Assembly (NCBI GenBank): GCA_021647205.1
Contig: JAKIVD010000013.1
Coordinates: 51,515-115,514, forward strand
DNA: 64,000 nt
Direction: 5' to 3'
Origin: Bacteroidales bacterium
Lineage (GTDB): Bacteria > Bacteroidota > Bacteroidia > Bacteroidales > F082
Below are positions 8,441 to 17,773 of this stretch, one piece after another. Below the pieces are notes generated by a model, which saw only the letters and a program-made list of their open reading frames with translations, was not told where the DNA came from and made no database searches. The position numbers were made by a program, and so were the translations under genes. Numbering within the stretch: the first letter of the stretch is position 1; each line of letters starts with the position of its first letter.

Positions 8441-10600
8441 ATGTCAGAAAAAGAAAAAAACATCACCCCTGAAATGGAAGCAGATGAAACTTCGGAGAAA
8501 GTTGCAACTGCAGAAAATGAAACTGAAGCACCGAAAGCGGAAGAAGTAAAGCCGGATACCGGTGAAGTTGAAGAAAAAGCTTCAGAAATGGTTAATGAAG
8601 AAGCTGCCGAAGTAACCGAAGAACCGCCAAAAGACGAGCCTGTTGCAGCTGAAACTCCAGACACCGAAACACCGGTTGAGGAAAAAACGACTGAAACTGC
8701 TGAAGAACCGGCTGCTGAGAAAGCTGAAGAAGCCCCAAAGGCCGGGGAAACACCTGAAGTTGCAGCAACAGAAGTCAGTGCAAGCACGGAAGCCGAAGAA
8801 ACACCTGCCAAAACAAATGAACCTCCCGAGTTCGACTGGGACGCTCTGGGAAAAAAGCAAGACGCTTATTCGCCGGAAGAACGGAACAAACTCGAAGACC
8901 TATACGCCGATACGCTGAGTGCCATTGTCGAGCATGAAGTAATTGAAGGAATGATTGTAGGCATTACAAGCCGCGAAGTTGTCGTGAATATTGGTTATAA
9001 ATCTGACGGAATTATCCCATTTAACGAATTCAGGTACAATCCTGACCTGAAAGTGGGGGACACAGTCGACATCTATGTTGAGAATCAGGAAGACGCCAGC
9101 GGACAAATGGTTTTGTCACACAAAAAAGCCCGTTTGCTTAAATCGTGGGATCGCATTAATGATGCGTTCAATGGCGATGAAATCATTAACGGTTATGTGA
9201 AATGCCGCACCAAAGGCGGACTGATTGTGGATGTTTTCGGCATCGAAGCCTTCCTCCCCGGTTCGCAAATCGATGTAAAGCCCATTCGCGACTACGATGC
9301 TTTCGTGGACAAAACAATGGAATTCAAAGTGGTTAAAATCAACCACGAATACAAGAATGTCGTGGTTTCCCATAAGGCACTTATTGAAGATGAACTTGAA
9401 GTACAAAGGGCCGAAATTATTGCCAAACTTGAAAAAGGGCAAGTACTGGAAGGTACTGTTAAAAACATTACATCTTATGGTGTATTCATCGACCTGGGCG
9501 GTGTTGACGGACTGATTCACATTACAGACCTTTCCTGGGGACGCATTAACCATCCTGACGAGATTGTGGAACTGGACCAGAAATTGAAGGTGGTTATCCT
9601 CGACTTTAACGAAAATAAAAAACGAATTGCCCTGGGCCTGAAACAACTAACACCCCACCCGTGGGATGCTCTGGACGAGAAACTGAAACTCGGCGACACG
9701 GTCAGCGGCAAAGTAGTTGTTATTGCCGATTATGGCGCTTTCATTGAAATTGCACCCGGCGTTGAAGGACTTATCCATGTTTCGGAAATGTCCTGGTCGC
9801 AACATTTGCGCACAGCACAGGATTTCCTGAAAAAAGGTGATGAAGTCAAAGCTGTCATCCTTACCCTTGACCGCGAAGAAAGGCGAATGTCTCTTGGGAT
9901 GAAGCAACTGATGCCCGACCCCTGGAGCAATATCCGCGAAAAATATCCGGTTGGGTCGAAACACACCGCTAAGGTCCGCAACTTTACCAACTTTGGTATT
10001 TTTGTTGAAATTGAAGAAGGTGTTGACGGACTGATTCATATCAGCGACCTTTCCTGGTCCAAACGCATCAAGCATCCCGCAGAGTTTACCAAAACGGGAG
10101 AAGACATTGATGTTGTTGTACTTGACGTTGATGAAGAAAACCGCCGCCTGAGCTTAGGCCACAAACAGTTGGAAGAAAATCCCTGGGACGTATTCGAAAC
10201 TGTGTTCACTGTCGATTCGGTTCATTCCGGTACAGTAACTACAATGAACGAAAAAGGCGCTATCGTTTCGTTGCCCTATGGGGTTGAAGGTTTTGCCCCT
10301 TCGCGTCATTTGAAAAAAGAAGACGGGACGTCCATTAAAGCTGACGACACCATCGACTTTAAAGTGATTGAGTTTTCAAAAGACAACAAGAAAATCATTC
10401 TCTCGCACACACGTTTGTTTGAAGAAGATCCGCGCGTTACCAAAGAAAAAGGTGCGGCGAAACAAAAAGCCGGCGCAAAGTCGGCCAAACAGGCAGTGAA
10501 GAAAGTAAACGACAAAGTGGAAAAGACCACTTTTGGTGACCTCGATGTGTTGGCTAACCTGAAGTCAGAAATTGAAAAAGAAGAAAACGTGAAGAAGTAA
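8441..10600 (+). CDS. rpsA: 30S ribosomal protein S1
   Basis: The protein has 719 residues with six S1 RNA-binding repeats, at about residues 160-230, 247-320, 330-405, 415-490, 500-577 and 585-655. Repeats three to five carry the most typical GVFIDLG/VDGLIH sequences. The first two are the divergent ribosome-binding repeats. Before them lies an unusual extension of about 130 residues made almost wholly of Glu, Ala, Thr, Pro and Lys. The C-terminus has a Lys/Ala-rich tail. The ATG at 8441 was chosen because the upstream frame to 8366 is hydrophobic and unlike S1. S1 helps mRNA loading, which matters where Shine-Dalgarno sequences are weak. A terminator follows directly. Confidence 0.95.
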   Translation: MSEKEKNITPEMEADETSEKVATAENETEAPKAEEVKPDTGEVEEKASEMVNEEAAEVTEEPPKDEPVAAETPDTETPVEEKTTETAEEPAAEKAEEAPKAGETPEVAATEVSASTEAEETPAKTNEPPEFDWDALGKKQDAYSPEERNKLEDLYADTLSAIVEHEVIEGMIVGITSREVVVNIGYKSDGIIPFNEFRYNPDLKVGDTVDIYVENQEDASGQMVLSHKKARLLKSWDRINDAFNGDEIINGYVKCRTKGGLIVDVFGIEAFLPGSQIDVKPIRDYDAFVDKTMEFKVVKINHEYKNVVVSHKALIEDELEVQRAEIIAKLEKGQVLEGTVKNITSYGVFIDLGGVDGLIHITDLSWGRINHPDEIVELDQKLKVVILDFNENKKRIALGLKQLTPHPWDALDEKLKLGDTVSGKVVVIADYGAFIEIAPGVEGLIHVSEMSWSQHLRTAQDFLKKGDEVKAVILTLDREERRMSLGMKQLMPDPWSNIREKYPVGSKHTAKVRNFTNFGIFVEIEEGVDGLIHISDLSWSKRIKHPAEFTKTGEDIDVVVLDVDEENRRLSLGHKQLEENPWDVFETVFTVDSVHSGTVTTMNEKGAIVSLPYGVEGFAPSRHLKKEDGTSIKADDTIDFKVIEFSKDNKKIILSHTRLFEEDPRVTKEKGAAKQKAGAKSAKQAVKKVNDKVEKTTFGDLDVLANLKSEIEKEENVKK

Positions 10601-10624
10601 GTTTTGCTTTTCTGCTGCTGAATA

Positions 10625-10667
10625 TCCCCTTCCGAACTAAGCACCGGAAGGGGATTTTTTTATTTTT
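10625..10667 (+). terminator. Rho-independent terminator after rpsA
   Basis: A ten-base-pair stem (10625-10634 with 10645-10654, arms TCCCCTTCCG and CGGAAGGGGA) has a ten-base loop. It is followed by seven T residues and, after one A, five more. Confidence 0.93.
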
Positions 10668-10781
10668 GAGGGATGAAATACCGGCCAATTGCCAAAGTGC
10701 GCCATTTTAATGCCTTTCTTTTCCCGCAAGGTGATTTAAAAGATGCATTCTGATAATGAACAGCTATAAAATACGAGCACA

Positions 10782-11708
10782 ATGATTGATTTTAAACTTA
10801 CAGTTTTGGGGTGCGGTTCGGCAGTACCAAATCAAAACGCAAACCCCTCATCCCAATTGCTTACTTACAGGAACAAACAGTTTTTGATTGATTGTGGTGA
10901 GGGAACACAAATGCGGATGATTAAGTACAAACTCAGGCACCGCAAGCTCGACCATGTTTTAATCAGTCACCTGCACGGCGATCACTTTTTTGGATTGGTC
11001 GGCCTTCTATCAACTTACCACCTGAGTGGACGCCAGTCTGTCATCAACATTTTCGCACCGCGAAAACTGGAAGCCTTAATTGGTCATCATTTTCAGCTTA
11101 CCGGAACGATCCTTTCTTTTCCCCTGCTATTTCATGCCCTTGAAGATTATAAAGGAGCTTTCCTTTACGAAGACGACGAGCTTTTTGTTCGCTCCTTTCC
11201 CTTAAAACACAGTACGCCTGCCTGGGGGTTCCTGCTGAAGGAAAAAGAGAAGAAACGCAGAATTGACAAAGCCTTTATTACGGCCCATAAACCGGAAGTG
11301 GAGGAAATTAAGCGCATCCTGAATGGAGCGGACTTTATATCAAATGATGGCATTTTGCTCAAAAACAAGACAATTACCCACGACCCCCTTCCGCCCCGGG
11401 CTTACGCTTACTGCTCAGACACTGCCTACGCGCCATCCATTGTAAAGGTCATCGACCGGGTCAACCTCCTTTATCATGAAGCCACCTTTGACAACTCAAT
11501 GCAGGACAAAGCGCAGCAGAGAAAGCATTCCACAGCCAAACAAGCTGCAATGATCGCAAAACAGGCAGGAGCCGGGAAATTACTTATCGGACACTTTTCA
11601 AACAGCATTAACGATGTTGGGGTGTTGCTCAAAGAAGCAGTAGAAGTTTTTGAGCACACAGAAATCTGCAGGGAGGGGGAGACCTATCCGGTTGCACCGA
11701 CCAATTAA
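10782..11708 (+). CDS. rnz: Ribonuclease Z
   Basis: The protein has 308 residues of the metallo-beta-lactamase fold. It carries out endonucleolytic removal of tRNA 3' trailers. LGCGSAVPN opens the protein. The zinc-binding HLHGDH motif is at about residues 64-69, and YCSDTAY, HEATF and a late GHFSNS supply the other metal ligands. Length fits the short (bacterial) RNase Z class. The tRNA-Met in this window lacks an encoded CCA end, consistent with the need for such a 3' nuclease. The gene stands alone between the rpsA terminator and a region of gene remnants. Confidence 0.95.
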   Translation: MIDFKLTVLGCGSAVPNQNANPSSQLLTYRNKQFLIDCGEGTQMRMIKYKLRHRKLDHVLISHLHGDHFFGLVGLLSTYHLSGRQSVINIFAPRKLEALIGHHFQLTGTILSFPLLFHALEDYKGAFLYEDDELFVRSFPLKHSTPAWGFLLKEKEKKRRIDKAFITAHKPEVEEIKRILNGADFISNDGILLKNKTITHDPLPPRAYAYCSDTAYAPSIVKVIDRVNLLYHEATFDNSMQDKAQQRKHSTAKQAAMIAKQAGAGKLLIGHFSNSINDVGVLLKEAVEVFEHTEICREGETYPVAPTN

Positions 11709-11937
11709 AGAGGAGCCCAGAACAGAAAGAACCGGAATATTCAACACCGACGACCATTGAAGGATTTCCCGGGGCGTTCAGTTTTGTTTATTGCGAAAAC
11801 GGTTGGTTGCCGGGAGAGGCAGATGTCCTGGGATTCATCCCGATTGCAAAAAAGAAACCCGCACTTTTCAAGGACCCTCACCGAGGCACGGTTGGCGCAT
11901 TTGCAACGGGCTTTCACCGAAAGAAAAACGCATTTGT

Positions 11938-12137
11938 CTTACATCACCCTGAAAAAACTACCGGTAATTTTGACTGAGAACTTCGTCAGGGTACACAAAT
12001 CTTTCATCGTGCAGTTCAACAAGATTGACAGCATGAAAACCTTCCCGAGTCAGCAAGACCCGGACGCGTTGTGTGCACTTCGTCAGGACAGGCTCTTCCA
12101 GGTGCAGGCACTCAGGAAGAGCTTTTGCTTTTCTTAA
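11938..12137 (+). pseudogene. Remnant of a LytTR-type DNA-binding domain
   Basis: The frame reads LKKLPVILTENFVRVHKSF, then IVQFNKID, and later LRKSF just before the stop. This is the second half of a LytTR domain as found at the C-terminus of LytR/AgrA-type response regulators. The first half of the domain and any receiver domain are missing. The open frame from 11757 to this point shows no homology I can recognise. The rest of 11709-12300 holds no convincing intact gene. The fragment therefore looks like the leftover of a deleted two-component regulator. The domain match is by eye and moderate. Confidence 0.45.
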
Positions 12138-12300
12138 AACCAGTCCAGCTTCTTCCTCGTCAGGGGATTGGTTTTGTCACCAGTATTTAAGGTGGTCAGG
12201 GGCTCAAACAGCATGGGCGAAACCTCTTCGTCGGCAATGGGCCCGGTGTTCCACACCTTTGGAATACGACGCGTTTTAAAGAAGCTAAAATGAAACCGAA
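12134..12300 (-). pseudogene. Orphan C-terminal coding fragment, unrecognised
   Basis: On the minus strand an open frame without a start ends in TAA at 12134-12136. It reads RRIPKVWNTGPIADEEVSP and then NTGDKTNPLTRKKLDWF. Codon use looks protein-like and it abuts the stop of the M4 protease gene, which is on the same strand but in a separate reading. It could be the tail of a lost gene or read-through sequence. No family was recognised. Confidence 0.25.
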
Positions 12301-15300
12301 CTAATTTGCTTTCACTATTTTGTGGTTGAAGATCCTGCCATCAACACTAATATTTACCACATAGGTGCCATTTGGCAAACCGGAAATATCAAGAGTCTCC
12401 TCGTTAATACCGGTTTTTGCTTTCCCTTTATCGTGCAGCACCAACTGGCCATAAATATTGAAAATACTGATTTCAAATTGATTACTGTGTTCTGTATTAA
12501 TGGCAAGCTTTAAATAATCACCAACCGGATTTGGATAAGCTTTCGTCAATACATTTCCCATATCCCCGTTTTCATCAACATCGGTCAGGTTTCTGTTTCC
12601 GGTGGCGTACCAAACCGGCCATTTCGCCACATCGATCAGGATGGCAGCATCTCCTGATGGTGAAATTTTATCCGATTGCAGCCCGATAACACCCACAACT
12701 TCCGTCCCGGAATTGTCGTTGGCACTAAAAACAATTTTGTTATCCAATTTTGAGTAGCTCGGGAAACCCAGTATGGCATTGTTAAATATCGTTTGTACAT
12801 CGCCGGTTTCGAGATTGGCCCCCATGATTTTTGTGTCGCCCGTATTTTCGTCGAAATAATCGAAAGCCAGAATAAAGGGTGTATTCTTTGAAAGGCTGGG
12901 GTTTCCGATGCTCACACCTTCGGGCAAACCGGCGAACAATTTGAAAATATCGCCATCCCCCCAATTGTTGCTTGCATTATTCCACACTTTAACGAATCCG
13001 ACATCCCAATAATAAATGTTTTCGCCATCCTCATTTTCTATTACGTTGTAGGCATCATAAACAAGGTATTGTCCCGTATAGTCCCATTCGATGGCATCAG
13101 CATACAGCACATTGTCAACGACAACACCTTCGGTGAAGGTCGGGCTGTACAAGTGGTATTTCGCCCATTGTGCTTTATTGAAATCGTAAACCCAGATGGC
13201 CGAGTCGATGTCAGTTGTGATGGCCGCAATGCGCATTCCGTCTTTGGAAACCGCGACATTGTCCCAGATGACATCAGGAGAAATGACGGTTTCATCATAA
13301 GGAGAGGTCATTTCGATGGTTTTCATCTCGCTTCCCTCGGTAACCATTACCCCGACAGAACCGTTGTCAACCAGGCTTGGCCTGCGTTTTAGTTTAGTTG
13401 TGCTGATCGGTATGAAATTGGTGCCCGAAGTACTGGAAATATACAAAGTGTTCTGGTCATTCGGGTTTACATCGTAACTCAGAATATAATCCTGACCCGG
13501 ATTAACCTCGATTTCACCGGGTGAACCGGAACCTCCGCCACCACCGGGTGCAGCCTCACCAATACCAACAGAATAAAAGGCATTGGCCACTGCATTGTGC
13601 TCGGCAGAGTTGTTCCCATAGATATCTTTGGCAGCCTGTTCAAAGGCCAGGCGGCAATCAATAAACTGTGATGATTTGGTCATGTAAGAAGACAAAGCCC
13701 GGTAAAAAAGTTTTTCCGCTTTGTTTTTTGAAATGTCCTCAGCAAGCAGGTAGTAAGCATAATTAATGATGCCGCTGTTGATGTGGACACCCCCGTTATC
13801 CTGGCTTCCGGTGTATTTCTCATTGGTATGTTTGGGTTGATAGGAAGGGTCGCTAAAGCTGCTTCCGCCATTGTGCGGGTTGGCCATGTCGCGCATGGTT
13901 CCGGTGGGGAAGTTGGGATTGTCGTCAGGGGTGATGGTTTCTCCGATCTGCCAATTTGAGCGGTCGACCATTGCCCCTGAAATGTCCGCCATCGATTCGT
14001 TAATGGCACCGGGTTCGTATTGGTACTCAAGATTGGCCGTGTTTTGAATAACACCGTGGGTCATTTCGTGGGCTGCCACATCCAGTCCGCCGGCAAGCGG
14101 ATAAAACTGGTTGCCTCCATTACCGTAAAACATGGCTTTTCCGTTCCAATAGGCATTGGCAAGGCTCTGTCCATTTTGGTCAGCCACATTCACAACGGAA
14201 ATAATGGTGCCGCCTTCGCCATTGATGGAATTGCGCCCATGGGTGTTCCTGTAATAATTGTAGGTAAGACTGCCGTTGTAATGTGCCGAAACCGAACTTG
14301 CGTCGGCCCAACTGTTGTTGGACGAACTAACGTGGGTGATGTTTTCGTTGTTGGTGTTGTTGGCATTTAAGGTCAGGATGGCACCAACCGGATTGTCAGG
14401 TATTTCCCCCTGTCCCGGTTTGAACATCGGCAGTGTGGTATTGAGCATGTAATAGGTGCCATTTGAAAGATAAGTGTTAATTGTCCTGTTGACCCCGTTG
14501 AGGTCGGTGGCATTGGCTGTGGCCGGCCCGTCGGCACAGGTGTTGTTGTATTTGTTGATGATTTCCCCTGTTTGGGCATCCACAAAATATTCCCAGCGTT
14601 CCAGGAAATTTGGCCTTAAGGTAATATGCCAGGCCAGTTTTTCGGAATTGATCCCCCTGTCGTGATGGTAAATAACCAGTTCAGAGACGGCTTTCTCGTA
14701 TTCAAGTTGTTCGATGTTGAATGAATTAACTTCTGCAATAATTGATGTTTTGGCCACATCGGCAAAAGCAATATCTACGGCAGAAGCCATTTGGAGTTCA
14801 GGATTTAGCGCACTGATTTGGGGTGTCGGGAAATAGGTTCCGTTAAACTTGGTTAAAAAGCCACCACTGCCATGCAGGATGATTTGTCCGCCATAAACTT
14901 TCAGGCCTTTAAAAACCTGCTGCATTTTAATGTGTGTGAAATTGATTTCGTCGCTCCAAACTTTCATGCTTGTAAATTCGCTGTCCACATTGTCTATTTG
15001 CATAGCTTGTGCAAGCGGTTTGAGATAAGCATAGGCAGCGCGAACCACACTTTCCTTGTTGCGACCACTAAAATCAGCACCGGTTTCGGGTGTGCCTTCA
15101 ACAAACATCAACAAGCCGTTTTTTTCGTATTTTGAGTTGATGAAACTGCTGTTGTCCAATGTGTGCCGAAAGGGGATACCCTTGTAATCGTAATTTTCAG
15201 CACTCCGGCTGCCCTGGTCAGTTTCAGTGATTTTCAACACCTTTGCCACCGGTACTTTTGGCCCGTTCGATTTGGGGGTTGCTTTTTTCTTAACCGAAAA

Positions 15301-15387
15301 AGGGTTCTCTGCTTTTTGCGAAAAAGCCTGGTTACCGAACAGGAAAAACATGACGGCAACAATCAATAAGAAGTAATTTTTTTTCAT
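12301..15387 (-). CDS. Secreted M4 (thermolysin-like) metallopeptidase with T9SS sorting domain
   Basis: The protein has 1028 residues. A signal peptide (MKKNYFLLIVAVMFFLFG) is followed by an FTP/PepSY-type propeptide to about residue 280, then the catalytic domain with zinc-binding HEMTH near residues 437-441 and the third ligand in GAINESMAD near 461. The M4 C-terminal helical domain runs to about 610. After a Gly-rich linker comes a region of beta-propeller-like repeats, and the last ~80 residues are a T9SS type A sorting domain (AYPNPVGDYLKL, ending in HKIVKAN). The product should cross the outer membrane by type IX secretion and digest extracellular protein. It starts 11 bases after the small lipoprotein gene. 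Confidence 0.95.
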   Translation of the reverse strand: MKKNYFLLIVAVMFFLFGNQAFSQKAENPFSVKKKATPKSNGPKVPVAKVLKITETDQGSRSAENYDYKGIPFRHTLDNSSFINSKYEKNGLLMFVEGTPETGADFSGRNKESVVRAAYAYLKPLAQAMQIDNVDSEFTSMKVWSDEINFTHIKMQQVFKGLKVYGGQIILHGSGGFLTKFNGTYFPTPQISALNPELQMASAVDIAFADVAKTSIIAEVNSFNIEQLEYEKAVSELVIYHHDRGINSEKLAWHITLRPNFLERWEYFVDAQTGEIINKYNNTCADGPATANATDLNGVNRTINTYLSNGTYYMLNTTLPMFKPGQGEIPDNPVGAILTLNANNTNNENITHVSSSNNSWADASSVSAHYNGSLTYNYYRNTHGRNSINGEGGTIISVVNVADQNGQSLANAYWNGKAMFYGNGGNQFYPLAGGLDVAAHEMTHGVIQNTANLEYQYEPGAINESMADISGAMVDRSNWQIGETITPDDNPNFPTGTMRDMANPHNGGSSFSDPSYQPKHTNEKYTGSQDNGGVHINSGIINYAYYLLAEDISKNKAEKLFYRALSSYMTKSSQFIDCRLAFEQAAKDIYGNNSAEHNAVANAFYSVGIGEAAPGGGGGSGSPGEIEVNPGQDYILSYDVNPNDQNTLYISSTSGTNFIPISTTKLKRRPSLVDNGSVGVMVTEGSEMKTIEMTSPYDETVISPDVIWDNVAVSKDGMRIAAITTDIDSAIWVYDFNKAQWAKYHLYSPTFTEGVVVDNVLYADAIEWDYTGQYLVYDAYNVIENEDGENIYYWDVGFVKVWNNASNNWGDGDIFKLFAGLPEGVSIGNPSLSKNTPFILAFDYFDENTGDTKIMGANLETGDVQTIFNNAILGFPSYSKLDNKIVFSANDNSGTEVVGVIGLQSDKISPSGDAAILIDVAKWPVWYATGNRNLTDVDENGDMGNVLTKAYPNPVGDYLKLAINTEHSNQFEISIFNIYGQLVLHDKGKAKTGINEETLDISGLPNGTYVVNISVDGRIFNHKIVKAN

Positions 15388-15398
15388 AAGGAAGGTTT

Positions 15399-15818
15399 TT
15401 ATTTTGGTTTTGAATGATTAATCAATAGTTGATAAAACTCAGTTATCGCAGCAGGGGCTTCATTGCTGTCTGTGGCCCATACAATCTTGTTGTCCACAGT
15501 TTTTGACTTTAAACGGATAAAGTTGCTCATGTTCCCGGGGCTGTTCAGTGTCAGGGTGTCGAGCCCGAGCTGAAGGGCCTGTTTAAAGACTTTCTTTGCC
15601 TGGCTTTTTTTAAGTTGCTTTACCAAAGAAGAATCGTTCTCAAGGCCTTTGAACTTCCACAATTTGCCATCAGGTTTAAGTTCGAAGGTAATGCTTTGGT
15701 TGGTAAAACCGCCTGACGAACCAAAGCTCAGACTTCGGGGATGTTTATCCGCTAACTCCTTTTGGGCACTACACGAAAAGAGTGTGGCCAGAAGAACAAA
15801 CGATAATATTTTTTTCAT
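15399..15818 (-). CDS. Small putative lipoprotein, function unknown
   Basis: The protein has 139 residues. The signal peptide MKKILSFVLLATLFSCS has a lipobox ending in Cys at residue 16. The mature part has a short beta-rich region (SLSFGSSGGFTN, FELKPDGKLWKF) and a helix with Lys/Gln-rich sequence. It resembles small uncharacterised Bacteroidota lipoproteins of the DUF6438 type, but that match is weak. It is the promoter-proximal gene of a two-gene unit with the M4 protease, 11 bases apart. A link to the protease, for example as an inhibitor or accessory factor, is only a guess from position. Confidence 0.7.
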   Translation of the reverse strand: MKKILSFVLLATLFSCSAQKELADKHPRSLSFGSSGGFTNQSITFELKPDGKLWKFKGLENDSSLVKQLKKSQAKKVFKQALQLGLDTLTLNSPGNMSNFIRLKSKTVDNKIVWATDSNEAPAAITEFYQLLINHSKPK

Positions 15819-16070
15819 GTGTTTACATTTTTAATAATAATTCTTTTGTCTGAACCGACGGGTTAATTGTCCGTCCACTGATAGGATTCATCAGTAAACA
15901 TAAGGTTTCATAAAGCCAACGTGATTTGTATTACCGGATAAAAATACAATTTTTTCAAATAGCTTTGCTAAATGAATAAATGGAATCATAAAAGAGCTTT
16001 GGTTTTTTTTCTATAATTGTAATCAATTCACGAAACTTACGTTTGAATAGCAACGACAAAAAATTAACGG

Positions 16071-16973
16071 TTGAAAAATCAAGTTTTAGAAATCAGAAAT
16101 CTGCGAAAAAGTTACGGCAGCCTGCTTGCCCTTGATGATTTCTCGCTTCAGGTAAACAAGGGCGAAGTCTTTGGAATACTGGGGCCCAACGGGAGCGGGA
16201 AAACCACTACGCTGGGGATTTTACTCGACATCATCAAGCCAGACAGCGGACAGTATGCCTGGTTTGGAGCCCGGCCTTTCAGCAACCAGCGGGCCAGAAT
16301 AGGTGCTTTGCTTGAACAACCGCTGTTTTACCCCTACCTTTCGGCGGTAAAGAACCTGGAAATAATAGCGGATATTAAAAATGTTGCCTACGGTGAAATT
16401 GATGAACTGCTGGAAAAAGTAGGCCTGACCGGACGAAAACACAGTAAGTTCAAAACATATTCATTGGGGATGAAACAGCGGCTGGCCATTGCTGCAAGCC
16501 TGATTGGGAAGCCGGAAGTGCTGATACTTGACGAGCCCACTAACGGCCTCGACCCGCGTAGCATTGCCGAAATCAGGGAATTGATTATTGACATTGCCTC
16601 ACGTGGGATTACTGTGCTCCTGGCAAGCCACTTGCTCGATGAAGTACAGAAAATCTGTTCCCATGTTGCCATTCTTGACAGGGGAAAGCTGTTGCATACC
16701 GGTCGGGTTGATGAGGTGCTGAATTCGTCACCCATGCTTGAATTACAGGCGGACGACATGCGTGCACTTCATTTGGCATTGCAGCACTCAGGTGTTGTTG
16801 ACGAAATAGTTTCAGAAGGGCCCATCTGGCTGGTCAGGATGAATAAAGAAACCGGGCCGGCAGAGGTCAACAAAATGCTCACCCAGCAGGGAATCTATCT
16901 GACGCATCTGGCACAACGCCACAAGAGCCTTGAAAAACATTTTTTAGAATTAGTCGCCGAAAACCATGCTTAG
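16071..16973 (+). CDS. ABC transporter ATP-binding protein
   Basis: The protein has 300 residues. Walker A GPNGSGKTT is at about residues 39-47, the signature is the variant YSLGMKQR, and Walker B ILDEPTNGLD is near 150 with HLLDE nearby. The C-terminal ~80 residues are the extra domain seen in bacitracin/Nod-type and CcmA-like exporters. No ATG precedes the conserved N-terminus, so the start is TTG at 16071. It overlaps the permease gene by eight bases, and together they form an ABC-2 type exporter. Substrate is unknown. Confidence 0.9.
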   Translation: MKNQVLEIRNLRKSYGSLLALDDFSLQVNKGEVFGILGPNGSGKTTTLGILLDIIKPDSGQYAWFGARPFSNQRARIGALLEQPLFYPYLSAVKNLEIIADIKNVAYGEIDELLEKVGLTGRKHSKFKTYSLGMKQRLAIAASLIGKPEVLILDEPTNGLDPRSIAEIRELIIDIASRGITVLLASHLLDEVQKICSHVAILDRGKLLHTGRVDEVLNSSPMLELQADDMRALHLALQHSGVVDEIVSEGPIWLVRMNKETGPAEVNKMLTQQGIYLTHLAQRHKSLEKHFLELVAENHA

Positions 16974-17769
16974 ACTCATCAAAATAGATTTTAAAAAGTA
17001 CGCTTACAACCGGACATTCTGGATATTGCTGCTGACTTATTTTATCCTGATTGTCAGTGTGTTCTTTTTTGCCGAGAAATTTTTAAACCTCTTTGTGGCC
17101 GATGCGAAAACGAACGTTCCGCTTCCGGTCCCCGACTTTTCTTTTTACAGCTTTCCGTACGTGTGGCATAACCTGGCTTTTTTTGGTGGTTTTTTTAAAA
17201 TCCTGACCGGCCTCATCGTCGTGATATTTGTAACGAATGAATACAGCTATAAGACCATCAGGCAGAACGTAATGAACGGGATGGGCCGAGGGGAATTTCT
17301 GTTGTCAAAGGTGATTTTCGCCGGATTGTTGAGCATCTCGGCAGCCCTCGTCCTGGTCATTTCAGGATTGATACTTGGCCTGGTGAACACCCCTGAACTG
17401 CGTTTTTCCCTGATATTTACAAATATCGGGTTCATTGCTGCTTACTTTCTTGAACTTTTCTCTTTCTCGTTACTGGCAATGCTTATCGGTTTCCTTCTCC
17501 GGCAGTCAGGGCTTTCTATCGTCATGCTTGCCATCTATTTCTATATCGCCGAACCTATATTGGTGCGCCTTCTTCCCGATAAGGTATCGTCTTTTTTGCC
17601 CGTTGAGTCCATGGCAAACCTGATTGATTTCCCCAATTCGGAGCTGATGAAGATGTTTAATGTCAACTTCAATGAGTTTGTTTCGCTTCCTGACGTTTTT
17701 ATTTGCAGCTTCTGGAGTGTCTTCTTTGTCGGGATGGCTTATTTATTGCTGAGAAACCGTGATTTTTAA
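16966..17769 (+). CDS. ABC-2 type transporter permease
   Basis: The protein has 267 residues with about six transmembrane segments: one near residue 20, then a soluble loop, and five in the C-terminal two-thirds. NEYSYKTIRQNVMNGMGR after the second segment is a typical coupling-helix region of ABC-2 exporters. It overlaps the ATPase gene at its start. The following lipoprotein gene begins five bases after its stop. The three are probably one operon. Confidence 0.88.
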   Translation: MLRLIKIDFKKYAYNRTFWILLLTYFILIVSVFFFAEKFLNLFVADAKTNVPLPVPDFSFYSFPYVWHNLAFFGGFFKILTGLIVVIFVTNEYSYKTIRQNVMNGMGRGEFLLSKVIFAGLLSISAALVLVISGLILGLVNTPELRFSLIFTNIGFIAAYFLELFSFSLLAMLIGFLLRQSGLSIVMLAIYFYIAEPILVRLLPDKVSSFLPVESMANLIDFPNSELMKMFNVNFNEFVSLPDVFICSFWSVFFVGMAYLLLRNRDF

Positions 17770-17773
17770 ACCC

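Noticed and set aside
8431..8811. Ser/Ala-rich 126-residue minus-strand frame
   Set aside because: It is antisense to the acidic, codon-biased part of rpsA (GAA/GCA-rich), which naturally gives a long Ser/Phe-rich frame on the other strand.
16071..16973. Calling the ABC ATPase GldA (gliding motility)
   Set aside because: The N-terminal sequence and the neighbours do not match the gldA/F/G arrangement. A general exporter call is safer.
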